Source: CAYJAZ01 sp964370095
GTDB taxonomy: Bacteria; Desulfobacterota; Desulfovibrionia; Desulfovibrionales; Desulfovibrionaceae
Direction of reading: 5' to 3'
Length of the DNA stretch: 59,262 nucleotides
NCBI GenBank assembly: GCA_964370095.1
Contig: CAYJHJ010000003.1
Location: 1 to 59,262 of the forward strand
The notes under the pieces: generated by a model
Database searches by the model: none
What the model was told of the DNA's origin: nothing
The model's input: only the letters and a program-made list of their open reading frames with translations
Program-made: the position numbers and the translations under genes
Part shown: positions 8,321 to 15,385 of the stretch, in pieces
Layout of the letters: every line of letters starts with the position of its first letter
Position numbering within the stretch: the stretch's first letter is position 1

Positions 8321-9331
8321 ATGAATTTAGCACAATTTCCACGTCGTGGCTATGTAACTAGCCCAACCCCACTTGAAAAATTAGACAATTTTTCTAAAGC
8401 TTTAGGCAATAAAGTTAATGTCTATATCAAGCGTGATGACCTTTTACCTGGCACTTCAGGTGGCAATAAAACCCGTAAATTAGACTTTTCTATTGCTGAT
8501 GCTATTGAAAAAGGTGCTGACACACTTATCACTTGCGGTGCTGTGCAATCGAACCATTGCCGTCTTACACTTGCTTGGGCTGTGAAAGAAGGAATGGATT
8601 GCCATCTTATTATGGAACAAAGAGTAAAAGATTCTTACGATTATGATGCTTCAGGCAACCACTTCTTATTCCGTTTATTAGGCGTAACAAGCATACGTGC
8701 AGTTGAAGGTGGTTCTGATATGATGGCTGAAATGCAAAAAACTGCAGAAGAATTAAAAGCAAAAGGCAAAAAACCATACATTATCCCAGGTGGTGCTTCA
8801 GATCCTATCGGTTCTTGCGGTTATGTTGCTTGTGCTCAAGAAATTTTCCAACAAGCTTTTGATATGCATTTGAATATTGATAATCTTGTTTGCCCATCAG
8901 GATCAGGCGGAACTCATGCAGGTATGGTGATTGGTGCGTATGCAACAAATTCAAATATTCCTGTTCTTGGTGTAACTGTAAGCCGCCCTGCTGATGTGCA
9001 AGAAGAGCATATTTTCAAACTTGCAAATGCAACAGCTGCCCATATTGGCTGCGGTGAAATTCCTCGTGATGCTGTAAAATGTAATGCTGATTACTATCTT
9101 CCCGGTTATTCACTTCCAAACGAAACTATGTTTGAAGCAGTGAAATTACTTGCTCAAACTGAAGGCATTTTGCTTGACCCTGTTTATTCAGGAAAAGCCT
9201 TTGCTGGTTTAGTAGGCCTTATTCGTCAAGGCTATTTCAAAGAAGGTGCAAATGTTGTTTTCCTTCACACAGGTGGATCACCTGCTCTTTACGCTTATAA
9301 AGACAAATTCTACGCTAACGGCGGAATTTAA
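8321..9331 (+). CDS. cuyA: L-cysteate sulfo-lyase-like PLP enzyme (CuyA / D-cysteine desulfhydrase family)
   Basis: This 336-residue fold-type II PLP enzyme is related to ACC deaminase and D-cysteine desulfhydrase. The Schiff-base lysine is in SGGNKTRKLDF near residue 50, followed by CGAVQSNHCR near 83 and the PSGSGGTHAG phosphate-binding loop near 193. The start MNLAQFPRRGY and the Thr in GGNKTRK fit CuyA as I remember it; D-cysteine desulfhydrases usually read GGNKLRK. CuyA splits L-cysteate to pyruvate, ammonia and sulfite. Sulfite would be a terminal electron acceptor in a Desulfovibrio-type host. RidA, which clears the 2-aminoacrylate released by such beta-eliminations, is two genes downstream. 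D-cysteine desulfhydrase is the main alternative. Confidence 0.72.
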   Translation: MNLAQFPRRGYVTSPTPLEKLDNFSKALGNKVNVYIKRDDLLPGTSGGNKTRKLDFSIADAIEKGADTLITCGAVQSNHCRLTLAWAVKEGMDCHLIMEQRVKDSYDYDASGNHFLFRLLGVTSIRAVEGGSDMMAEMQKTAEELKAKGKKPYIIPGGASDPIGSCGYVACAQEIFQQAFDMHLNIDNLVCPSGSGGTHAGMVIGAYATNSNIPVLGVTVSRPADVQEEHIFKLANATAAHIGCGEIPRDAVKCNADYYLPGYSLPNETMFEAVKLLAQTEGILLDPVYSGKAFAGLVGLIRQGYFKEGANVVFLHTGGSPALYAYKDKFYANGGI

Positions 9332-9483
9332 TTTTTGAAATAAAATAAAACTTCTCCATAAGAAGCCAGTGCCCTCATAAAGGCTCCTTTCAAAACAACC
9401 TGAATTACCTTTAATAATTCTTATACCACATAAGATGAGGTGGTTCGGGTTGTTATGAAGTTTGAATCTATCTCGAGATATAT
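9332..9483 (+). promoter_or_regulatory. Structured leader with nested inverted repeats before the racemase gene
   Basis: The 152-base gap holds several complementary segments. CTTCT 9351-9355 pairs with AGAAG 9361-9365, and AGCC 9363-9366 with GGCT 9382-9385. An outer stem AACAACC 9394-9400 with GGTTGTT 9448-9454 encloses two hairpins, GAATTA 9402-9407/TAATTC 9415-9420 and ACCAC 9425-9429/GTGGT 9440-9444. That forms a possible three-way junction. A 12-bp palindrome TATCTCGAGATA (9469-9480) ends 3 bases before the ATG, where no good ribosome site is visible. It could be a processed intercistronic element, an operator or a ligand-sensing RNA; I recognise no known riboswitch. Confidence 0.4.
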
Positions 9484-10260
9484 ATGTTTAAACCAAATTA
9501 TCCAATGCTTGGAATTTTAGGCGGCATGGGTCCTTATGCCGGCTTGGACTTTTTGAAAAAAATATTCCAAAACACAAAAGCAGGCAGAGATCAAGAACAT
9601 TTGCCTGTATTGCTTGCTTCTCTGCCACATGAAGTTCCCGGCCGCCCTGAATTTTTATTGAAAATGCAACCTATAAATCCCGGCAAGAATATGGCAGAAT
9701 TAGCTATGTGGCTTGAAAATGCAGGTGTAACACATGCTGCTGTACCATGTAATACAGCTCATGCTGAGCCCATTTGGTCTTTGATGCAAGATGAGCTTAA
9801 AAAAAATAATGCAAAAATTCAATTTATTCATATAGTTGACGAGCTAAAAAAAGAATTAACTCATCACTTAGGTGATAAAAAAGAATTGCGTCTTGGCATC
9901 ATGGCAACACCAGGGTCTATTGAAACAAGATTGTTTGATAGTTATATGGAAAATGAACCTTTTACTTGCGTTTATCCAAGGCCGGAAGCTCAAAAACTTT
10001 TTATGGACAGCGTTTTCAATAAAGCTTATGGCATAAAAGCATTTTCTGACCCTGTAACAAGCACTGTACTTGAGCAATTAGATTTAGTTATGAAAGACTT
10101 GCTAGAGCAAAATATTGATATTTTTGTGCTTGGCTGTTCAGAACTATCTTTTGCTCTTACTTCAAATACATATTTTGATAAGCCTTGCTTAGATCCTCTT
10201 ATTGTTCAAGCAAGAGCATTAATTATGGCTACATATCCCGAAAAATTAACCTCCATTTAA
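9484..10260 (+). CDS. Aspartate/glutamate racemase-family protein, candidate cysteate racemase
   Basis: This 258-residue cofactor-independent racemase shows the family's paired catalytic cysteines: C of AVPCNTAHA near residue 88, and C of FVLGCSELSF near 218. The N-terminus LGILGGMGPYAGLDFLKKI is the classic AspR start. Family enzymes use two cysteines to invert the alpha-carbon of acidic amino acids. Cysteate is the sulfonate analogue of aspartate, and the gene is flanked by CuyA-like and RidA genes, so D-/L-cysteate interconversion is a reasonable role; aspartate racemase is the conservative call. Translation start is poorly supported by a ribosome site, which fits control through the structured leader upstream. 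Confidence 0.75.
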   Translation: MFKPNYPMLGILGGMGPYAGLDFLKKIFQNTKAGRDQEHLPVLLASLPHEVPGRPEFLLKMQPINPGKNMAELAMWLENAGVTHAAVPCNTAHAEPIWSLMQDELKKNNAKIQFIHIVDELKKELTHHLGDKKELRLGIMATPGSIETRLFDSYMENEPFTCVYPRPEAQKLFMDSVFNKAYGIKAFSDPVTSTVLEQLDLVMKDLLEQNIDIFVLGCSELSFALTSNTYFDKPCLDPLIVQARALIMATYPEKLTSI

Positions 10261-10281
10261 AATTATATTAAGGAAAATATT

Positions 10282-10665
10282 ATGCAAAAACAAATTATTG
10301 CTTCACCAAAAGCTCCAGCAGCAATAGGCCCATATTCACAAGCTGTTTTATTAGGAAATCTTTTATTTACTTCAGGTGCAATCCCACTTGATCCTGCAAC
10401 AGGTGAAGTGGTTGGCACAACTGCTGCTGAACAAGCAGAACAAGCATTAAAAAACTTAGGTGCTGTATTAGAGGAAGCAAAAGTAAGCTTTGATGATGTT
10501 GTAAAAACAACAGTATTTATTGCAGATATGGCAGATTTTGCTGATATAAACGCTGTATACAGTAAATATTTTACTAAAGATTTTCCTGCTCGTTCTTGCG
10601 TTGCAGTTAAAACTTTACCTAAAAATGTTTTGGTTGAAGTTGAAGCGATTGCTGTTGTAAAATAA
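10282..10665 (+). CDS. ridA: RidA-family 2-iminobutanoate/2-iminopropanoate deaminase
   Basis: This 127-residue protein has the full RidA pattern: SPKAPAAIGPYSQAV at the start, the substrate arginine in FPARSCVAV near residue 105, and a VEVEAIAV end. RidA hydrolyses the reactive enamine/imine (2-aminoacrylate) released by PLP beta-elimination enzymes, giving a keto acid and ammonia, and protects other PLP enzymes. It lies 21 bases after the racemase with an AAGGAA site, consistent with cleaning up after the CuyA-like sulfo-lyase. A second RidA (20339-20731) sits elsewhere in the window. Confidence 0.92.
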   Translation: MQKQIIASPKAPAAIGPYSQAVLLGNLLFTSGAIPLDPATGEVVGTTAAEQAEQALKNLGAVLEEAKVSFDDVVKTTVFIADMADFADINAVYSKYFTKDFPARSCVAVKTLPKNVLVEVEAIAVVK

Positions 10666-10781
10666 AGATATTATTATAATAGTTCTTCTTACTCTTTCAA
10701 TTTTCAGCTGTTCTTGACTTTTTGTATCTTTTTATATATTATAAAAAACAGTTTTTTACTGTTTAAGGGATAGAAGAAAAG

Positions 10782-11429
10782 ATGATTATTCAAAAAAAGC
10801 TTTATAGTACTCAAATTCTGGATTTAATTAAAAGCCAACTGTTAAATGGCAATTTATTTCCGGGTGATAAAATAAATGAAGCACAGCTTTCAGCCCAATT
10901 AGGCGTGAGCAGAGCACCAATTAGAGAAGCTTTATGCTTGCTTGAACGTGAAGGAATTGTAGTAGCAACTCAAAAAGGCAAGTATATCAGAAAGGTTACA
11001 GCAAAAGAGGCGAGTGATACCTACCTAACCGGAGCTATTCTTGAAGCAAAAAGCGTTGCAAGCACTTGTCATTTATTTACTGATGACGACTTGCAAGAAG
11101 TGCATGACAGTTTTTCTTCAATCACTCCTGAAATGGTTCAAGAAAATGAACATCTTGTTGTTGATGAAAAATTTCATACCTTGCTATTGAAATATGAGCA
11201 AAATAAAGTTTTGGTAAGTCTTTCACGTCAGCTTCCACGAAGGCTTTCAAAGTTTCTTCTGATAAGTTATTGGCAAAAAGTATCATCTGCAGAAGGGTTT
11301 TATAATAGGCATCTAGAGCTTTTTGATGTTGTGAAAACAAGAAAACCTCATCTAATTGAAGAAGCTGTGATGGAACATTATAGAGAACTTGGTATAAAAA
11401 TCACTCATTTAATGGCAAATGATGAATAA
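10782..11429 (+). CDS. GntR-family transcriptional regulator, FCD subfamily
   Basis: This 215-residue regulator has an N-terminal winged helix (residues 7-70: LSAQLGVSRAPIREALCLLEREG) and an all-helical FCD ligand domain. The FCD metal ligands typically include D and several H residues; a D-x-x-F-H segment (DEKFHTLL near 127) and later histidines are visible. FCD regulators are usually repressors released by organic acids or amino acids of the adjacent pathway. It is encoded at the end of the sulfonate operon, 116 bases after ridA, and is the best candidate to bind the CTGTCGACAG sites at 2506 and 2656. Confidence 0.85.
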   Translation: MIIQKKLYSTQILDLIKSQLLNGNLFPGDKINEAQLSAQLGVSRAPIREALCLLEREGIVVATQKGKYIRKVTAKEASDTYLTGAILEAKSVASTCHLFTDDDLQEVHDSFSSITPEMVQENEHLVVDEKFHTLLLKYEQNKVLVSLSRQLPRRLSKFLLISYWQKVSSAEGFYNRHLELFDVVKTRKPHLIEEAVMEHYRELGIKITHLMANDE

Positions 11430-11452
11430 AGATAATTTTTAAATACAAATAT

Positions 11453-11487
11453 AAAAGCCTGCGCATATTTTATGTGCAGGCTTTTTT
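11453..11487 (+). terminator. Terminator of the sulfonate operon
   Basis: AAAAGCCTGCGCATA pairs with TATGTGCAGGCTTTT, with one G-T wobble, followed by six T. It lies 24 bases past the GntR stop. The A run on its left may also stop the convergent PEBP gene. Confidence 0.85.
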
Positions 11488-11507
11488 GCTTTTGTTATTT
11501 TATATGA

Positions 11508-12107
11508 TTAGTTATTGTATAAGCCTTTAATTGTTACACTTTCTAAGATATGTCCATCCATTTGCTTATAAAGATCATTGTATAAGAAGCCATTTTCAAG
11601 CTTGAGCAAAGTGTCAAGTGCGTATACATGAACTTCATAGAGGTGTGGGGCATCAGGCGGTGCCATTCCTCCATAAAAAGAAGAAAGTTCTTTGCTTTGA
11701 TTTCCGCCTTGCATGCTCATCCAGCTATTTAGGCCTTGAACAAAATCTCTTGCTGTTTGGCTTTCATTTTCTTTGATTTCATTTTTAGTAAGATTAGCTA
11801 CTGTCCAGTGAATCCAAGAAAATCCGCCACTTACAGGAAAAGCATCCTTGTCTTCCAGAACTAGGGCATAAGATTTTGTGCCTTCGGGTGCGTTTTCAAT
11901 TTTTATAGGTAATGAATAAGTTGGCATGCCGTGTGAATTGAATTGCGTTCCGTGTTTTCCATATTTTGCGTCGATAATTCCGTTTACGATTCCTGTGCTA
12001 GTTACTAACATTTTATTCTCCTCTGTTTTTAAAGATTGGCAGCCCATAAGCATGCTTGACAAAAATAAAGTTGATACCAATAAAAAACTAATTCTTTTAA
12101 TTTGCAT
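11508..12107 (-). CDS. YbhB/YbcL (PEBP)-family lipoprotein
   Basis: This 199-residue protein starts with a lipoprotein signal ending in the lipobox LMGC at Cys23. The rest is a bacterial phosphatidylethanolamine-binding-protein fold: TYSLPIKIENAPEGTKSYALVLEDKDA, the SWIHWTVANL ligand-pocket segment, and the GMAPPDAPHLYEVHVYALD segment typical of YbhB/YbcL. The biological role of this family is unclear; kinase modulation and small-ligand binding have been proposed. An AAGGAG site precedes the ATG. It is followed in the same orientation upstream by the HxlR regulator, a pairing that hints at a common inducer. Confidence 0.85.
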   Translation of the reverse strand: MQIKRISFLLVSTLFLSSMLMGCQSLKTEENKMLVTSTGIVNGIIDAKYGKHGTQFNSHGMPTYSLPIKIENAPEGTKSYALVLEDKDAFPVSGGFSWIHWTVANLTKNEIKENESQTARDFVQGLNSWMSMQGGNQSKELSSFYGGMAPPDAPHLYEVHVYALDTLLKLENGFLYNDLYKQMDGHILESVTIKGLYNN

Positions 12108-12194
12108 AGTTAACTCCTTTAACTTTTATGATATCTAAAAATAGCACAAAATAAAGGAATATGTAAATTACCCACTTTTTTGTAGGTAAGATTT

Positions 12195-12557
12195 TTATGG
12201 AATTACATTTTTTGCACGAAGAACATCTTCCATGCCATTTTGCAACATGATGTCAATTCCAACTTTTTGAAGGATGGTCAAAGCTTCAAGTATACGTATA
12301 CCTCTATCTTCCGTGAGGAAATATTCAACCTTGAGAGGGTAGCCATCATATTGAATTTTATTTACAAAACCATATTCTATCAATTCTTTTAAATGCTCTA
12401 AAAGCATTTTTTGAGTTATGCCGTTGATGTCTTTTTCAAGCTGAGATAATGATGTATTCCCCATTCTCAGGCGCCAAAGAATAATTGGTTTCCATTTGCC
12501 TTTTATCATGTCGTGGGTGAGTTCTAAGGGGCAAGTAAAGTCAGTTCTGAGTTTTAT
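12195..12557 (-). CDS. HxlR-family transcriptional regulator with apparent AUA start
   Basis: The protein is a small winged-helix HxlR regulator: DMIKGKWKPIILWRLR, then LSQLEKDINGITQKMLLEHLKEL as the recognition region, then a wing ending in YFLTEDRG. The first ATG in frame (12509) would remove the conserved C-P-L-E-L-T-H-D segment that precedes KGKWK in this family. An AAAGGAGG site at 12566-12573 sits 8 bases before an in-frame ATA codon (12557-12555), and no ATG, GTG or TTG is available between the stop and 12509. Starting at ATA gives 120 residues, normal for HxlR, with the family cysteine at position 9. A non-canonical start, a recent start-codon mutation or a sequence error are all possible. 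If only 12509 is used the product is 104 residues. Confidence 0.75.
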   Translation of the reverse strand: MKLRTDFTCPLELTHDMIKGKWKPIILWRLRMGNTSLSQLEKDINGITQKMLLEHLKELIEYGFVNKIQYDGYPLKVEYFLTEDRGIRILEALTILQKVGIDIMLQNGMEDVLRAKNVIP

Positions 12558-12746
12558 GGTTGCTTCCTCCTTTCTAAATCATAGCAATTATTAAAGTTAC
12601 ATACTTTTTATTGATTGTAAAGAATGATTTTTACAGATTCTTCATAAATTCACCAGCTGAATGCACAAAATTTCTAGTGCTTTTTCAATAATTTTATGTT
12701 AAAAAAGTTTTATGTTAAATTTTAGAAATAATATGAGGGCAATATA

Positions 12747-13115
12747 ATGAAAAAAAGTCTATCCATCTTCTATTTTCTTGCTTTGATTTTTAGCTTTTCA
12801 TTCACAGCTGAGGCAAAACATATTCATGATGATGTATTAAACACTGCAAATGAGGTCTGGGATGAAATGACAGATGGTGTTCAAAGTTTTTCAGGTGCTG
12901 TGAAAGAAACAGCAAGTGATGGCTTAGAAGATTTTAATGAGGTTTACGATACAGTTAAAAAAGAAATACTTAATGCAAAAAATGAAGTTTTTCCAAGTCT
13001 CAATGATGATGATGACGACGATAACGACGACGACGACAACGATGATGACGACGACAACGATGATGATGACGACAACAACGACAGCGATGACGATGATGAT
13101 GACAATGATGACTAA
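12747..13115 (+). CDS. Small secreted protein with poly-aspartate tail
   Basis: This 122-residue protein has a Sec signal peptide (cleavage near AEA-KH at about 23), a helical middle of about 60 residues, and a tail from residue 86 to the end. The tail has 29 Asp among 37 residues, the rest Asn plus one Ser. It is encoded by near-perfect GAY triplets, a repeat tract prone to slippage. Such a tail would bind calcium or other divalent cations and bring a large negative charge into the periplasm or outside. I recognise no family. A GAGGG site precedes the ATG. It stands alone between the divergent HxlR gene and the MATE gene. Confidence 0.7.
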   Translation: MKKSLSIFYFLALIFSFSFTAEAKHIHDDVLNTANEVWDEMTDGVQSFSGAVKETASDGLEDFNEVYDTVKKEILNAKNEVFPSLNDDDDDDNDDDDNDDDDDNDDDDDNNDSDDDDDDNDD

Positions 13116-13222
13116 AATAAGGCTGAGCCTGCAATAGAAGTAAAATAATTTATTTTTTATTTCTATTATAGGTATAGAAATATATTTCTTATTCAGTTAA
13201 CTTTATATTACAAATACTTATT

Positions 13223-14575
13223 ATGGATTTAGCTAAAAATAAAATAACAGAAGGCAATATTTCAAAAGAAATTATTTTCTTTTTTATTCCAATAGTTATC
13301 AGTGCATTTTTTCAGCACCTTTATTCTTTTGTTGATGCAATGATTGTGGGGCAAAATCTTGGCGATTTAGCCTTTGCAGCTGTGGGGGGATCATCTTCTA
13401 AGTTGATAACTTTGTTCATAAATTTTTTTGTGGGTGTTTCAGCGGGCATAAGCGTGTATACTTCACGTTTTTTTGGAAGTGCCGATAATAAAAGCGTGAA
13501 AAAAGTCATTTATAACGGGACGATTTTTTTTATTATATTTGGTATTTTTCTTTCAGCACTTGCATTGATTTTGGGCGAAAAATACCTTCTTGTTATGGAA
13601 ACTCCTCAAAGTACGATGGAAGATTCTAAAACATATCTTAATACTTTTTTGTATGGTCTTGTTTTTTGTGTTCTGTATAATATGTTTGCGGGTGTTTTTA
13701 GGGCCTTGGGTGATTCCAAAACTCCGCTCTATGCACTGATTTTCTGCTCATTGCTAAATATTGTGCTTGATTTACTTTTTGTTGTTGTTTTTAAATGGGC
13801 TGTATTTGGTGTTGCTTTTGCTACTTTGCTTTCACAAGGAATTAGCGCTTTTATTCTAGGCATAATTCTTCTTAAGAAGTTTAAAGGGGTAAATATTTCA
13901 CTTTTTCTTGATTTTTCAATGATTTCTACTATATATAAACTCGGTATTCCTGCCGGCATTCAAAGTATTATGTATAGCTTGTCAAATATGCTTGTGCAAT
14001 CAGCTGTAAACGGTTTGGGTGATATAAATGTAACTGCTTGGGCAGCCTATTTGAAAATAGATAGTATAGTTGATATTTTTGTTTCATCACTTGCTGCAAC
14101 AGTTATAACTTTTGTTGGACAAAATTTAGGGGCAAAAAAAATTGAAAGAGTGAAAGAGAGCGTGGTTAAAATAGTTTTGATTTCATACATAATAACAGGA
14201 ACCTTGATCCTGATCTTTCTACTTTTCAGGCTTCCATTACTGAACCTTTTCAAGCTTAGTCCGCAAGTTGCACAAATTGGGGCAAGCCTTTTTTTTGTTA
14301 TCATGCCTATGTATCTTATCGGTATTCCATATAATATTTGTGCCCAAGCTGTGCGAGGGTTAGGAAAGTCATTTGAACCTATGATAATAACTTTAGTAGG
14401 AATTGTTGGTTTACGCTTTATTTGGGTTTGTTTTATTTTCCCTTTATATCCAAATATTTATTTTTTGGCAGCGTGTTATCCTGTAAGTTCTTTTATAATG
14501 TCAATAATTTTTGTGTCATATTATAGAAATGAGGTGGCTTTGGCTGAAAGAAAAATAAGTATGCAAAATATATAG
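13223..14575 (+). CDS. MATE-family multidrug/cation antiporter
   Basis: This 450-residue, 12-helix inner-membrane protein belongs to the NorM/DinF-like MATE exporters. Visible signatures are the N-terminal MIVGQNLGDLAFAAVG segment near residue 40, and the repeat counterpart in the second half (LGDINVTAWAAYLKIDSI near 255, VTFVGQNLGAKK near 292). These carriers export drugs or metabolites in exchange for sodium or protons. The substrate cannot be predicted. The ribosome site is weak. It is not obviously linked to its neighbours. Confidence 0.88.
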   Translation: MDLAKNKITEGNISKEIIFFFIPIVISAFFQHLYSFVDAMIVGQNLGDLAFAAVGGSSSKLITLFINFFVGVSAGISVYTSRFFGSADNKSVKKVIYNGTIFFIIFGIFLSALALILGEKYLLVMETPQSTMEDSKTYLNTFLYGLVFCVLYNMFAGVFRALGDSKTPLYALIFCSLLNIVLDLLFVVVFKWAVFGVAFATLLSQGISAFILGIILLKKFKGVNISLFLDFSMISTIYKLGIPAGIQSIMYSLSNMLVQSAVNGLGDINVTAWAAYLKIDSIVDIFVSSLAATVITFVGQNLGAKKIERVKESVVKIVLISYIITGTLILIFLLFRLPLLNLFKLSPQVAQIGASLFFVIMPMYLIGIPYNICAQAVRGLGKSFEPMIITLVGIVGLRFIWVCFIFPLYPNIYFLAACYPVSSFIMSIIFVSYYRNEVALAERKISMQNI

Positions 14576-14691
14576 ATTTAGATACTATAAAAAATTATTC
14601 GAAATTACAACTAGATACAACAAATTTGTCTAAAAAGAATATTTGATTTAAGATTATAAAGAGGAAAAATTATTTTTTCTCAAAAAAAAGC

Positions 14692-14726
14692 TTGACAAAA
14701 AAAATAAAGTTAGATAGAACTAACTT
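14692..14726 (+). promoter_or_regulatory. Promoter with overlapping GTTAG-N6-CTAAC operator (iron box 1)
   Basis: TTGACA (14692-14697), a 17-base spacer and a TAGAAC -10 are overlapped by AAGTTAG-ATAGAA-CTAACTT (14707-14726), a perfect inverted repeat. The same 16-bp core recurs at five other places in the window, including in front of the DtxR-type regulator. A bound repressor would cover the -10 element. The transcript it drives runs into the terminator at 14943-14976. Confidence 0.65.
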
Positions 14727-14768
14727 AACAAATGAGAAAAATGACTTTACATTTTTTTTAGAAATATG

Positions 14769-14784
14769 GTTAGCTGCGGCTAAC
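14769..14784. promoter_or_regulatory. GTTAG-N6-CTAAC operator (iron box 2)
   Basis: GTTAGC-TGCG-GCTAAC is a perfect inverted repeat with the same 16-bp geometry as the box at 14709-14724, centred 60 bases further downstream. Tandem boxes suggest tight or cooperative repression of the small transcript that follows. Confidence 0.65.
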
Positions 14785-14942
14785 TTGTAAAATAGGAGAT
14801 TGAATTGTAGAAAAATTTTTAGAGCCTAGTCCACTCTGAAAATTGAAAACACTCCACAAAGGTTATAGAAAGTTTAAAATAACACCAGCATGAGTCCTCC
14901 ATTCTCGTGCAATAAACAAAAGATAACCATAATCTACTCCTT

Positions 14943-14976
14943 ACATAAAAAACACGCATCTGCGTGTTTTTTATGT
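14943..14976 (+). terminator. Strong terminator of the candidate small RNA
   Basis: A perfect inverted repeat with 16-base arms, ACATAAAAAACACGCA and TGCGTGTTTTTTATGT, has a run of six T inside the right arm. It is 370 bases from the end of the MATE gene and 190 from the tRNA, so neither neighbour accounts for it well. The stretch 14977-15117 is AT-rich with nothing recognisable. Confidence 0.8.
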
Positions 14977-15117
14977 ATTTATGACTTTTTGTTAATAGTT
15001 TTAGTCTTATTGCTTTTATTTGATTGATATATAATTTTTGAAACTGTTCGTTTATTCTTTGAAATATAAAGATAAACTTATAAATCACGTAATTAAGTTC
15101 AGATTGAGGTATTATAA

Positions 15118-15152
15118 GAAAAAAGGTTATACTATCATGTGTAGTATAACCT
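15118..15152 (-). terminator. Terminator of the tRNA-Thr gene
   Basis: On the minus strand an 11-bp stem (AGGTTATACTA with TAGTATAACCT) and a T run follow the tRNA 3' end by 12 bases. Confidence 0.8.
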
Positions 15153-15163
15153 ATTGAAATTTA

Positions 15164-15239
15164 TGGTGCCGATTATAAGAATTGAACTTACGGCCTGCTG
15201 GTTACGAATCAGCTGCTCTACCAACTGAGCTAAATCGGC
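15164..15239 (-). tRNA. tRNA-Thr (anticodon CGU)
   Basis: The 76-base minus-strand sequence folds as a full cloverleaf. The 7-bp acceptor GCCGATT pairs with AATCGGC, the D-stem is GCTC/GAGC, the anticodon loop is TTCGTAA, the T-loop is TTCAATT, and the CCA end is encoded. The anticodon CGT reads ACG codons. The base pair closing the anticodon loop is an A-C mismatch. Confidence 0.93.
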
Positions 15240-15385
15240 ACATATTTTTTATATGAACAAAGTCAAAGCTTTGTCAAGATAAATCTGGTTTGAATAGGAT
15301 TTGGAAAAAATTTTTATCAAAATAAAATTTTTCTTGTGTATCCTGTGCTTTTGGTATATTTTTTATTAACAAAGGAGTTTTGCAA

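Larger units (their letters stand above)
14727..14976 (+). ncRNA. Candidate iron-repressed small RNA
   Basis: Between two iron-box operators and a strong terminator there is no convincing reading frame, only peptides of about 9 codons. The region holds a C-rich, ribosome-site-complementary segment TCCTCC at 14895-14900 and a second ACTCC near 14849. Exposed CCUCC-type motifs are common seeds in small RNAs that block translation of target mRNAs. By analogy with RyhB-type RNAs it could spare iron by silencing Fe-protein mRNAs. The 5' end is uncertain: about 14727 from the first box, or near 14790 if the second box marks another promoter. Confidence 0.5.

Noticed and set aside
12937..13137. Met/Thr-rich frame overlapping the poly-Asp tail
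   Set aside because: It is the shifted reading of the GAY repeat (ATG, ACG, ACA); the exported frame has a signal peptide and a ribosome site.
14819..15088. 89-codon minus-strand frame over the candidate small RNA
   Set aside because: No ribosome site, no recognisable motif, and it crosses a strong terminator. The iron-box and terminator layout on the plus strand explains the region better.
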